Positions 1 to 7,249 of a DNA stretch of 22,039 nt are shown here, in pieces. This DNA is from a virus. Location of the stretch: positions 1-22,039 of IMG/VR virus record IMGVR_UViG_3300022837_000111; one strand, written 5' to 3'. How positions within the stretch are numbered: the stretch's first letter is position 1; each line of letters opens with the position of its first letter. Made by a program: the position numbers and the translations under genes. The notes beneath the pieces were generated by a model, which ran no database searches, had not been told where the DNA came from, and worked only from the letters and a program-made list of their open reading frames with translations.

Positions 1-306
1 ACTAGGTGGTGGCAGTCTATGAATTAAGAACTCACGATTAAGCGTTGGCATATCAAATCTTTTGCCGTTGTACGTAATAATGGCATCAGCCTCATCTACT
101 AACTTATGTATTTCCTTTATCATCTTCGCTGGAGTTGCGTCATAAATACTAGAGAAATGTACTTTTTTATCATCCAGCCATTTAGCAGCCCAACATAGAA
201 CCGTCGAACTTTCTATTAACTGACTAATGCTAATGTTCTGTTGGAATAGTCCCCAATGGAATCCTGTGTGTGGTGATGTTTCCAAATCTAAAATAAGTAT
301 CTTCAT
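1..306 (-). CDS. DnaQ-like 3'-5' exonuclease (N-terminal part, runs off the window)
   Basis: The first 102 codons are present and the C-terminus lies beyond the left edge. The N-terminus holds an ExoI motif (DLET, residues 7-10, with D7 and E9 as expected metal ligands). An ExoII-type segment, YNGKRFDMPTLNREF (79-93), contains the conserved N80 and D85. This pattern fits the RNase H-fold DEDD exonucleases, such as predicted 3'-5' exonucleases or the proofreading domain of a family B/A polymerase. Whether a polymerase follows cannot be seen. The ATG at 306 is preceded by GAGG about ten bases upstream, and the gene starts 24 nt after the endolysin stop, so it is probably read from the same transcript. 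It likely marks the change from lysis to DNA metabolism genes. The family call is firm; the exact subfamily is not. Confidence 0.85.
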   Translation of the reverse strand, partial: MKILILDLETSPHTGFHWGLFQQNISISQLIESSTVLCWAAKWLDDKKVHFSSIYDATPAKMIKEIHKLVDEADAIITYNGKRFDMPTLNREFLIHRLPPPS

Positions 307-329
307 AATTAAGCTACCTCGTTAATATC

Positions 330-773
330 TTAATTCGAGTATAGCACTGTTCCTGTCTTGTTAATAGCTAATGCTTGTCGTCTAGGTGTTTCATTATCTT
401 CGCAAAAAGAGATATGCACCCACTTATCATATTCCAGAATAATTTGGTCAAAAGGAATATTGGAATTAATAAGAGCCATAACAATGTCATTAGGACTACC
501 AAAACCCCTTGCTGTAAAGTCACAAGCCAGTCCTTTAACGTGGCTAGATGTTTTTTTAGAACCGAGAAGGGTATTAAGCTCAAGGCAACGATAACCGCTA
601 GAAACATATATAATATTATTACCAAGATGTTCACGCACGTCCTCCATAAAATTTGCTGTTAATAAAAGATTGTCTTTCTGCTTTTCGTCTGGAGTATTAT
701 CTATACCATGCCTTATTGCTGTTTCGCTAAAAGTTAGTTCGTCAATACTAAAGTGCGGACTTGCCATTATCAT
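330..773 (-). CDS. M15-family peptidase endolysin
   Basis: This 147-residue protein fits the single-domain peptidase M15 (D-Ala-D-Ala carboxypeptidase/L-Ala-D-Glu peptidase-like) endolysins, which cleave peptide bonds in the host peptidoglycan. Visible motifs are SGYR (59-62), SSHVKGLACDF (76-86; H78 and D85 expected zinc ligands) and WVHIS (118-122; H120 third ligand), with E114 or D116 as the likely catalytic acid. There is no signal peptide, so it should need a holin to reach the wall. The ATG at 773 overlaps the preceding holin stop as ATGA and has AGGG upstream. An in-frame ATG at 767 would remove two residues. It is the last gene of the lysis cassette. A same-strand hydrophobic reading frame is nested within it. 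Confidence 0.92.
   Translation of the reverse strand: MIMASPHFSIDELTFSETAIRHGIDNTPDEKQKDNLLLTANFMEDVREHLGNNIIYVSSGYRCLELNTLLGSKKTSSHVKGLACDFTARGFGSPNDIVMALINSNIPFDQIILEYDKWVHISFCEDNETPRRQALAINKTGTVLYSN
368..634 (-). CDS. Possible nested hydrophobic protein inside the endolysin gene
   Basis: An 88-codon frame lies wholly inside the endolysin gene, on the same strand, in the +1 frame. It starts at GTG 634. A GGAGG Shine-Dalgarno sits six bases upstream, a strong match for this phage. The product has a hydrophobic helix at about residues 2-24, a charged loop with several lysines, a second long hydrophobic helix at about 43-67, and an amphipathic basic tail. That layout resembles a two-TM holin or antiholin. 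The caution is that AT-rich genes often give hydrophobic translations in the +1 frame, and the GGAGG also encodes endolysin residues. I recognise no family. It is entered as a candidate because start signal, length, topology and position within a lysis cassette agree. Confidence 0.35.
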   Translation of the reverse strand: MNILVIILYMFLAVIVALSLIPFSVLKKHLATLKDWLVTLQQGVLVVLMTLLWLLLIPIFLLTKLFWNMISGCISLFAKIMKHLDDKH

Positions 774-1165
774 TTAGTCAGACCCTTCATCTTCTCGAAT
801 GTTCTCATAGAGCCAAGACCTAATAGTCCCATAAGGACAGTCATTAAACTACCCATATCAAACACAGGCAATGGAGGTATGGTTGCACCAGCCCATGCTG
901 CGAAGAACGTAATTAGTGGAACGCCAACAAAGTGCCAAGCCATAGCAACGCCACATACCCATCCTATAAATGGTCGCCATCCTGCTACCCATACGGTTCT
1001 ATGTGTTGCTTCAATCTTGTTAGTTTCTGCTTGAGCTAGGTTGAGTTGTGTTGCATTGGCAATAAGCTCTGCCTCTATAGCTTGTTTAGCTTTATTTGCA
1101 CCATTCTTGTCTGGGATGACTCTATCAATCACAGTGGAGATTAGTGGTAATAGTATGTTTAGCAT
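770..1165 (-). CDS. Holin, GTA_holin_3TM-like
   Basis: This 131-residue membrane protein has an N-terminal hydrophobic helix (about 1-17), a polar helical stretch rich in Ala, Gln and Glu (20-55), and then the motif RPFIGW (64-69). That motif starts two further membrane segments (about 66-93 and 104-120) ahead of a basic tail. The RPFIGW motif and overall layout match the 3TM holin family known from gene transfer agents and many phages, which form the inner-membrane lesion releasing the endolysin. The ATG at 1165 directly follows the TAA of the 37-residue membrane protein, and its own TGA overlaps the endolysin start. These junctions place it firmly in a co-translated lysis operon. It could act with, or be countered by, the other small membrane proteins upstream. 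Confidence 0.85.
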   Translation of the reverse strand: MLNILLPLISTVIDRVIPDKNGANKAKQAIEAELIANATQLNLAQAETNKIEATHRTVWVAGWRPFIGWVCGVAMAWHFVGVPLITFFAAWAGATIPPLPVFDMGSLMTVLMGLLGLGSMRTFEKMKGLTK

Positions 1166-1279
1166 TTAGTGAGTCCATCCGTATAATATACAAGCAATAA
1201 TTGGGGTGAGAGGTAGTACAGCGATTAGCGTTAAAAGCGTTACCACTGGCTTGGCGCATAGTTTAGTTAAGTAGTACAT
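1166..1279 (-). CDS. 37-aa hydrophobic membrane protein in lysis cassette
   Basis: A short frame (37 codons plus TAA) begins at ATG 1279, with GGAG eight bases upstream. It ends with a TAA touching the ATG of the 3TM holin. The product has basic residues at K6 and K10 and a long hydrophobic segment from about residue 11 to 33, ending in YGWTH. IIAC (27-30) superficially matches a lipobox, but only seven residues would follow the cysteine, too few for a usual outer-membrane spanin. Its start overlaps the end of the 24-residue frame by 17 nt in another frame. I know no family for it. An antiholin, pinholin-like or accessory lysis role is inferred from position only. Confidence 0.6.
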   Translation of the reverse strand: MYYLTKLCAKPVVTLLTLIAVLPLTPIIACILYGWTH

Positions 1280-1337
1280 AGCAGTAGCTCCATAACAACA
1301 CTACTGCAAAACAGGCAATAAGAACATGCTCTTTCAT
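1263..1337 (-). CDS. 24-aa single-TM peptide in lysis cassette
   Basis: This very small frame starts at ATG 1337, overlapping the TGA of the upstream holin as ATGA, with AAGGA eight to nine bases upstream. The 24-residue product begins MKEH and is then almost entirely hydrophobic (about residues 5-23), so it should be a single membrane-spanning peptide. The exact ATGA junction and ribosome binding site argue that it is translated. The same junction type joins the other lysis genes. No homologue is recognised. It may tune lysis timing, or its translation may simply couple to the 37-residue protein downstream, whose frame it overlaps. Confidence 0.55.
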   Translation of the reverse strand: MKEHVLIACFAVVLLWSYCYVLLN

Positions 1338-1537
1338 TGTACCCATCCTTTAATTAATACAGATACTATGCCTCCGATAAATGATGCGATTGCCATACCC
1401 ATCCAGAAGCCACCTTTACCTTGATTAGCTAGAGCTAGGATTGCCTTCATATCTTTTTGTAACTCATCTTGTGTGTGTTGTAGGTGGTTGATTTGTTCTT
1501 TCATCTTACCAAATTCTACTGGGTTTATGGTGTTCAA
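1334..1537 (-). CDS. Small coiled-coil/single-TM holin-like protein
   Basis: This 67-residue protein has a polar helical N-terminal part (residues 8-38, with heptad-like hydrophobic spacing) followed by one membrane segment (about 43-63) and a short basic C-terminus. The layout resembles XhlA-type haemolysin/holin accessory proteins, which lie cytoplasmic-helix first with a C-terminal anchor. The start chosen is TTG 1537, overlapping the TGA of the preceding ejection gene and carrying AGGA about eight bases upstream. ATG 1504 (residue 12) is a possible alternative that would shorten the helix. It is the first gene of the lysis cassette and is followed by an ATGA junction. Family assignment is by shape only. 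Confidence 0.7.
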   Translation of the reverse strand: MNTINPVEFGKMKEQINHLQHTQDELQKDMKAILALANQGKGGFWMGMAIASFIGGIVSVLIKGWVQ

Positions 1538-3486
1538 AATAATAATCCTATTTCTTTTTTAGCCCTTTCTCTTAATTCTTTTTCAAATGTTTTGTTTGCA
1601 TCTAATGAGTCTAGTAAAGATGCAGGTCTTAATGTGTTTTTATTATTCAATGTTTTAGCTATCCCCCCTGTAAAGTCTAATGCTGTCGTAGGCATATTTC
1701 CTGCTATATCATCCAAAGACCTTAATCCAGAACCAGCTTTATATAAAATATTCCCCATTAATTTAGGAGATTGAGATAACATAAGTGGTATCATCCAAGG
1801 GTTATATAGTCCTGCGGTTGCGGTTGCCATCATTCCTACACCTGCTCCTTTAGGAATTAAACTATCCAAACCTCTGGGTAAATCAGAACTCATCATTTGT
1901 CCTGCAAGAGCAGGCATAATGTCTGGATTTCTGTCTACGATAGCTTGTATATTCCCAATTCTAGCTCCGTAATTGGTGTTGGAGTTATTTCTAAATATTG
2001 ATTGTAGTTTTCGTAATGCTTGGTCAGTTTTACCAGTTCTACCTTTATTTAAACTAAAGGTTCTGTCTAGTTCTTGTATTTGTAATGTAGCATCCATGTA
2101 ATCGCTCATTATTTCTGCGTACACAGGAGCATCTTTATTAATAGCCTCCCTAACAGTTCTTTGTATTGGGTCAAATATAGTTTTATCTTGACTTCCAAAT
2201 TGCAGGTCATCATTAATGGTATTAATATCTTGCTTTAGTTGGTCAAAATCATCTGGTTTATTTAACCCATTCTTTTTGTATTCATTAATTTTGTCTTTTA
2301 TTTCTTGCCATCTTTTTAGTCTTTCTGGGTTAGGTTTATTAGTTTTATATTTTACTTTGGAATCATAAAGATTTTGCATAGCCTCGTCTATAAGATTAAA
2401 AGAAATACTAGACTCTGTTGTCTTTAATTCAGCCATTTTATCATTGTATGCTTTGTTTTTTTCAATCTTCATATCGTTTAAAATTCTTTTAACTTTATCT
2501 ACAACATCTGTCGCATAAATTTCTGGCTTATTCATATTATTAATAAATGTTTCATTCTTTGATAGTCCAGATTTCCATGCTTGACTTAAAGTTTCTAACC
2601 CAACTTTTGGGCCAATAATATCAAGTGCATTTTTAGTTAGGTCTACACCAAATTTAGCTGTTGTTCCTATTGCTTTTCCTGTAGCCCTAATAGGTGTTTC
2701 TAAAATACTTGCTGTTTTTGATAAAACGGGAGATACTTTAGGTATCCTTAACCCTGCACCACCTCTTAATACTGTTGTAATGTCTAACAAAACCATAGCT
2801 GGGTCTTCGGCAATAGCTTTTTTAAAACCATCCAAACTACCATATCTTTCTTTGTAAAATTTATTGACTGTATCTGCTGTATTTGTTTGCCTTAATACTC
2901 TATCTGTCATTTCCCCTGCATCTATAGCTGATTCAGATGCAAATTTTCTATATCGTTTTGCAGCTGATTTATTCCCATCCACCTCAAACTTTTCTGCTTG
3001 TTGCAGATATAAATCTCTTTTTTTAAAAATATTTTCTGCTTCAGATTTAAGTTTTTGATTTTGTTTTTCTATAAATGCTTCTGGTAATGCTTTGTTCGCA
3101 TACCCACCTATTAAATCAATTATACTACTCATAGTATCAACTGGATTGTAAGCAGCAACAGCCAAATTAGCTGCGGCATTACCTGCAGAAGGTAAAAAGT
3201 TTATTGCTCCATATCCAGCACTTTCTAATGGAGAATATTCTTCACTTGGTAACTTTTTCATCCAAGGCTCTACTATTCTTTCTTCATCTTGAGGTGAGTC
3301 AGACTTTAAATTTAGTAAATCATTAGCGTTTAGTAAATTGGAATTATTGGTAGTTTCTGCTGTAGCACCATCTGTTGGATATAGTTTTTCTTTGACTAGG
3401 TTAGCTTGTGCTTCATTAACATCTATATTTATGTCATAAGGTATTAACTTGCCTGCTTCTTCATCTGATAAAAGTGGTAATCCCAT
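1534..3486 (-). CDS. Probable internal virion/DNA ejection protein (650 aa)
   Basis: This is a long, mainly helical protein lying last in the structural block, just before the lysis genes. The N-terminal 80 residues are polar and probably flexible. A weakly hydrophobic Gly/Ala-rich stretch follows at about 87-127. A Lys/Glu/Asp-rich coiled region fills the middle (about 130-480). A second hydrophobic stretch rich in Met, Leu and Pro lies at about 545-585. Alternating amphipathic and hydrophobic helices are typical of podovirus ejection proteins (P22 gp7/gp16/gp20 or T7 gp14-16 in role), which pass into the envelope during DNA delivery. I see no transglycosylase motif. The ATG at 3486 follows the previous stop by one base, with AAGGA upstream. 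Role inferred from position and composition, not from a recognised domain. Confidence 0.6.
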   Translation of the reverse strand: MGLPLLSDEEAGKLIPYDINIDVNEAQANLVKEKLYPTDGATAETTNNSNLLNANDLLNLKSDSPQDEERIVEPWMKKLPSEEYSPLESAGYGAINFLPSAGNAAANLAVAAYNPVDTMSSIIDLIGGYANKALPEAFIEKQNQKLKSEAENIFKKRDLYLQQAEKFEVDGNKSAAKRYRKFASESAIDAGEMTDRVLRQTNTADTVNKFYKERYGSLDGFKKAIAEDPAMVLLDITTVLRGGAGLRIPKVSPVLSKTASILETPIRATGKAIGTTAKFGVDLTKNALDIIGPKVGLETLSQAWKSGLSKNETFINNMNKPEIYATDVVDKVKRILNDMKIEKNKAYNDKMAELKTTESSISFNLIDEAMQNLYDSKVKYKTNKPNPERLKRWQEIKDKINEYKKNGLNKPDDFDQLKQDINTINDDLQFGSQDKTIFDPIQRTVREAINKDAPVYAEIMSDYMDATLQIQELDRTFSLNKGRTGKTDQALRKLQSIFRNNSNTNYGARIGNIQAIVDRNPDIMPALAGQMMSSDLPRGLDSLIPKGAGVGMMATATAGLYNPWMIPLMLSQSPKLMGNILYKAGSGLRSLDDIAGNMPTTALDFTGGIAKTLNNKNTLRPASLLDSLDANKTFEKELRERAKKEIGLLF

Positions 3487-3487
3487 G

Positions 3488-5179
3488 TTAATATCCTTTT
3501 GGTTTATATGCTATTTCGCCTGTTTCCGCCCAAACCATTGTTCCGTCAGCATATTTATAAATTTTCTTGCCATTAAATTCTACTTTTTCACCGTTATATG
3601 TTGAAACATCAATTAATGGGCCACGCAACATTTCCTCACTCATTTGATATTTTTTATCTAAACCTCTAACTCCTTGTTTAGTTGCCCTTTGATATAAATC
3701 ACTACCTGAACTTTCATTAAATTCTCTAGCGGTGCTTATAAGCCTACCTCTTCTAGTTAATGTTGCCTGCAATAAAGCCTCGGATGACATTGTTTTTGAA
3801 CCAACCATAGATTGAATTAAGAACTCTCTTTCTGTTGGAGTATCCATCCCTTTAGCTCCAATGCCTAGCTCTTTAATAAGAGGAAACACATCAGAATTTA
3901 ACGCCATGTCTAATATTTCTGTATTTGGAATAGTAGGATTTTTTTCTTTAATGTTTCTAACGGCAGCTTGAAATTTGTCTGCCTCTAGTTTGAAATTAGC
4001 AAAAGCTCCAGTATAAACTCCTGCATCTAACCCCATTTTATCTTTAATTAAAGCAGTAACAATACCATCAATTTTAGGGAGATTTTTTCTTGCTCTGGTA
4101 TGGTCATCTCTTAAAGAAACTAAATCTTTTATTGCCACCTCACTTAAACCTTGGTCTTTTTTGTCGTTTAAAGTAAATGAAAATCCTTTATTTCCACCTA
4201 TGTCGGTAACATCAAGTTTTCCATCTTTGTTAAATTGATAAATGTATGGATTTCCATTTGCGTCAGCTCTAGGATAAAATCCTTTTTCATATCCTTGATT
4301 TTTTTCAAAATTTTGTAATCCAGCTTCAGATAAAACTTGTGATTTGTTGTTTTTTCCTTCTCGAATTATATTACCAGTAGATTTGCTTATAACATCTTTA
4401 TCTGTGTCTACTGCCATAACTTCATCTGCTTTAGATGTAGCAATACTAGCCTTCATAGCTAAAGCATCTTTTAATTCTAATGCTCCGTTAGCTACTGCAT
4501 CATCTATAGCTTTCATAGAGTCAAAGCTACCTACCATTTGTTGTTCTAAATTATTATTGTCTAATAAGAAACTTTCTGGGTCTGTCCCTAATAATTGATT
4601 GTCTAGTAATGATTGAATAGATGATTGATTAGTATTAAAATTTGGTGAAACAATATTCATTGGGTTTGGAGCATTTCTTGCTCCCATTAAGCTAGAGCCA
4701 ACACCATAATCTTGTCCTGTTGCATATCCTTGTGAAGCAACATTAACCATTTGGTCTCCATTTACCCTCATATTACCTGTATTATCTTGACCCCATGTAG
4801 ACAGGAATTTATCTTTTAAGGCCTCTTTATCTTTAGCTCGTTTCATTTCCTGTAATTTAGCGGAAGTCATTGCATTTTGAGTAAGTTGGTCGTAAGGACT
4901 TTGAGCTGCTTGTACACCAGCTAATCCAGCTTTTGCTAAATAAGGAAATATACTTCCGTAGCCTTGATTTTTAGGTTGTGCTGCATAGCTTAACCCAGTG
5001 TTTAATAGACCTTGAAATATAGACTGTTTATTTGCTTTTTTCAACATATCTGTGTAATCCATGTCGCCTAACAATCCCATTTCTGCCATTTGTTTTAAAT
5101 TAGCGTTAGGGGATGCTCCAAACATATTCGTATTTTGCGGTACTAAATCTTTTAAGTAATCTAGTGGGTTAAATGCCAT
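3488..5179 (-). CDS. Probable internal virion/DNA ejection protein (563 aa)
   Basis: The N-terminus (MAFNPLDYLKDLVPQ) leads into a short hydrophobic Ala/Gly/Tyr-rich region (about 55-92, including GLLNTGLSYAAQP), then an Asn/Gln/Ser-rich low-complexity region and a helical C-terminal half. The stretch around 410-500 is densely helical and charged. No enzymatic motif is visible. The gene lies between two other probable ejection genes and has a good AAGGA site upstream of ATG 5179. By position and composition it fits the set of ejection proteins packaged inside the capsid around the portal. Its low-complexity Asn/Gln content and AT-rich codons set it slightly apart from the head genes. Function is inferred only. 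Confidence 0.55.
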   Translation of the reverse strand: MAFNPLDYLKDLVPQNTNMFGASPNANLKQMAEMGLLGDMDYTDMLKKANKQSIFQGLLNTGLSYAAQPKNQGYGSIFPYLAKAGLAGVQAAQSPYDQLTQNAMTSAKLQEMKRAKDKEALKDKFLSTWGQDNTGNMRVNGDQMVNVASQGYATGQDYGVGSSLMGARNAPNPMNIVSPNFNTNQSSIQSLLDNQLLGTDPESFLLDNNNLEQQMVGSFDSMKAIDDAVANGALELKDALAMKASIATSKADEVMAVDTDKDVISKSTGNIIREGKNNKSQVLSEAGLQNFEKNQGYEKGFYPRADANGNPYIYQFNKDGKLDVTDIGGNKGFSFTLNDKKDQGLSEVAIKDLVSLRDDHTRARKNLPKIDGIVTALIKDKMGLDAGVYTGAFANFKLEADKFQAAVRNIKEKNPTIPNTEILDMALNSDVFPLIKELGIGAKGMDTPTEREFLIQSMVGSKTMSSEALLQATLTRRGRLISTAREFNESSGSDLYQRATKQGVRGLDKKYQMSEEMLRGPLIDVSTYNGEKVEFNGKKIYKYADGTMVWAETGEIAYKPKGY

Positions 5180-5188
5180 AATTTTTCC

Positions 5189-5866
5189 TTATAATAAACC
5201 TAACATTGCTAATTGTTCTGGAGTTAATTCATTTCGTGTCATTGTAGAACCACTTGGTTCTGAAACTGATATATCTAATAATCCATCAGTAGGCTTTTGA
5301 TATTGTGACTGTAGCATTTCACCATTAGTTACTCTTTGCATAGCTGGGTCTGATTGCCCTAATGCTTGATACCCCATTGCTCCTGCATTTAATTTGTCTG
5401 AAAAAGACATACCATCTAAACCTTCAGCTACATAATCATATGCTTTGCCAGCGTATTCTTTGCCTGTATCAAATACATTGCTAACTTCGCTCGGTAACGT
5501 AAATGCGTTAGATGCTGAAGCAACATTATTCCCTGCACTCATAAGATTAGAACCAGCGTTTAAAGAGTTTAATCCAGCAGTTGCATCATAACCTCCTGCG
5601 CCTAATGATAACGCATCGAAGGCTCCAGGCAATACTGCTCCTCCATATGTTGCTTGTCCTGCCGCATTTGTTGACGCTAATAATGCTGGTGTTGTACCCC
5701 CAGCAGTAGTTGCTGCTCCTGTTGCAGCACCTTTGCCACCATCAGCACCCATTGTGCCAGCAGAAAGACCAACACCTGCACCAGTCATTCCACTACCGCC
5801 CATCATTTTATCTATAGCATAACCACCAATAGTAGTTGCTATGGGAATTGCAAATTGAAAAGCCAT
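5189..5866 (-). CDS. Gly/Ala-rich probable ejection protein (225 aa)
   Basis: The protein starts with a hydrophobic segment (AFQFAIPIATTIGGYAI, 2-18). A long Gly/Ala/Thr-rich low-complexity region runs to about residue 130, and then a more polar tail ends in a predicted short helix. Small glycine-rich, membrane-active proteins of this type commonly sit among podovirus internal virion genes. The start ATG at 5866 overlaps the previous stop as TAATG. It is driven by an unusually complete AGGAGGTGG site embedded in the last codons of the upstream gene. That arrangement points to coupled, high-level translation. No known domain is recognised, and a role in forming the DNA ejection channel is an inference from context. 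Confidence 0.55.
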   Translation of the reverse strand: MAFQFAIPIATTIGGYAIDKMMGGSGMTGAGVGLSAGTMGADGGKGAATGAATTAGGTTPALLASTNAAGQATYGGAVLPGAFDALSLGAGGYDATAGLNSLNAGSNLMSAGNNVASASNAFTLPSEVSNVFDTGKEYAGKAYDYVAEGLDGMSFSDKLNAGAMGYQALGQSDPAMQRVTNGEMLQSQYQKPTDGLLDISVSEPSGSTMTRNELTPEQLAMLGLL

Positions 5867-6780
5867 TACTTTCCACCTCCTGAAGTGGTAGTCGTACTGT
5901 TAATAGGAGCAGGAGCACCATAGGCTGCACTTAAATAGCTACCTAACTGTTGTTGTGGAGCGTTAGCACCATACTGATACCTGTTAATATCAGAGTCTAG
6001 TGCTTGTCTTGAATAGTCCTCTTGTACTTTACCAACATTCATTAATTGTTGTATATCACCGTAATCAGCTTGTGCTAATTGTGGAGCGTTAGCGACTGCT
6101 TGGTTTTGAAATCCCCTTTCTTGACCGTAGTTTTGGTATGCTAATTGAGCTCCTTGTCGGCTTAATGCGTCTGCTAGGTTAGTCGTAGCATCTGATTGCA
6201 TTTGTGCTTGAGCATTTGAGCCATATCTTCCTGCTTGTGATGCAGTGCTATTAAGGTTTTGTGTGGCTTTGTTATATTCTGATATGACTGGCTTTGCTGC
6301 TGATGACATCATAGATGAAAAATAAGGATTACCTGCTGATAAATAGTCACCTTGTATAGAGCCTAATTGTTGAGCTTGAGCTGCAGGTAGTAATGGATTT
6401 CCACCCAATGCCCTTGACTGAATAGCATCTAATGCAGATGTAGTAGTAGATGACGCAGGAATGTAAGTATCACCAGGATAGTAGTCAGGAGCACCTGCTT
6501 CGTATAAGTTTTTCGCTTCATCGAGCCCGTAGCTTATATAGGGTTTTAGCATTGGGTCAATTTCAGATGTAGTTGTTTGTTGTTGCGGACTACCACCTTT
6601 GTATTCTCTTAATCCAGTTGTGGCATTGAGAGTCCCAGAACCACCATGAGCCATAAGTAAATTAGATTCCCATTTATTTATATGTGCGAGTTCCGTATCT
6701 CCACCATACCCTAAAGACGCAATGTCTTTATAGAGTAGTTTTAATAACCAGATTTTAAAAGCGGTTGGTAAGAATTTCAT
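5866..6780 (-). CDS. Probable internal virion protein, Gln/Ala/Ser-rich (304 aa)
   Basis: An amphipathic N-terminal helix (about 6-24) is followed by a short conserved-looking motif, AHGGSGTLNATTGLREY (44-60). I know variants of this motif from the N-termini of internal virion proteins in many marine and aquatic podophages. The rest (about 100-280) is rich in Gln, Ala, Ser and Asn, with few charges, and looks helical. The C-terminus is a Thr/Ser/Gly tail that also encodes the ribosome binding site of the next gene. The start ATG 6780 has AAGGGAAC upstream. With the three downstream genes it forms a four-gene ejection cluster. The HGGSG/TTGLREY motif supports a virion role but not a precise function. 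Confidence 0.65.
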   Translation of the reverse strand: MKFLPTAFKIWLLKLLYKDIASLGYGGDTELAHINKWESNLLMAHGGSGTLNATTGLREYKGGSPQQQTTTSEIDPMLKPYISYGLDEAKNLYEAGAPDYYPGDTYIPASSTTTSALDAIQSRALGGNPLLPAAQAQQLGSIQGDYLSAGNPYFSSMMSSAAKPVISEYNKATQNLNSTASQAGRYGSNAQAQMQSDATTNLADALSRQGAQLAYQNYGQERGFQNQAVANAPQLAQADYGDIQQLMNVGKVQEDYSRQALDSDINRYQYGANAPQQQLGSYLSAAYGAPAPINSTTTTSGGGK

Positions 6781-6808
6781 AGTTGTTCCCTTATTAGTTA
6801 TTATAATT

Positions 6809-7213
6809 TTATATCCGAAGTTCCATTAACGTATATTTCTTTTCATATCCGTATAGCCTGTTAAATAACTTAACTATACTTTCGTATTTAGTAGAACCTT
6901 GAATACAGTTTCCACCATGATTTTTAACCCAAACTTTAAAATCTTCAAAGCCTGCTTTAGTATTCCTTCCGCCCATATAAGTGATATAAGCTACTCGTTC
7001 GTTTGGAAAGTTAATCCATTGCACAGTAAAGGCACAATAGCATTTATCTTCATCCATCAACATCAACAGTTGTTGCTGTCCTTGTATGACTAATAGTTTT
7101 AATTGGTCAGCAGTAAACTCTCCATTACCCTTGTCTAATGCTAGCTGTAATAATGGTTCTGCTAGATGCCAATATTGCTGTACATGATTAGTTGGTACAA
7201 TATATAGTTTCAT
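6809..7213 (-). CDS. GNAT-like acyltransferase-fold phage protein (134 aa)
   Basis: The length and pattern fit the small GNAT-fold proteins often found next to internal virion genes in podophages. There is an N-terminal helical pair, a beta segment (about 58-70) with a cysteine-containing strand, the region VAYITYMGGRN (74-84), a helix GFEDFKVWVK (88-97), and a C-terminal beta/helix ending. A classical Q/RxxGxG/A acetyl-CoA loop is not obvious, so catalytic activity is doubtful. No good Shine-Dalgarno precedes ATG 7213, although a 36-nt gap separates it from the gene upstream. Translation may be weak or coupled in another way. The protein may be a virion component rather than an enzyme. Confidence 0.6.
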   Translation of the reverse strand: MKLYIVPTNHVQQYWHLAEPLLQLALDKGNGEFTADQLKLLVIQGQQQLLMLMDEDKCYCAFTVQWINFPNERVAYITYMGGRNTKAGFEDFKVWVKNHGGNCIQGSTKYESIVKLFNRLYGYEKKYTLMELRI

Positions 7214-7249
7214 AATTTATGTCTGCAAGGTAAAGCTATATTTTATCAC

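Noticed and set aside
375-662. Plus-strand frames over the endolysin gene (also 358-594)
   Set aside because: They oppose a well-supported peptidase gene, lack recognisable domains and good start sites, and every other gene in the window is on the minus strand.
1166-1279. Reading the 37-aa membrane protein as an outer-membrane lipoprotein spanin because of IIAC
   Set aside because: Only seven residues follow the cysteine, and the hydrophobic stretch continues past it; this is more likely a transmembrane segment.
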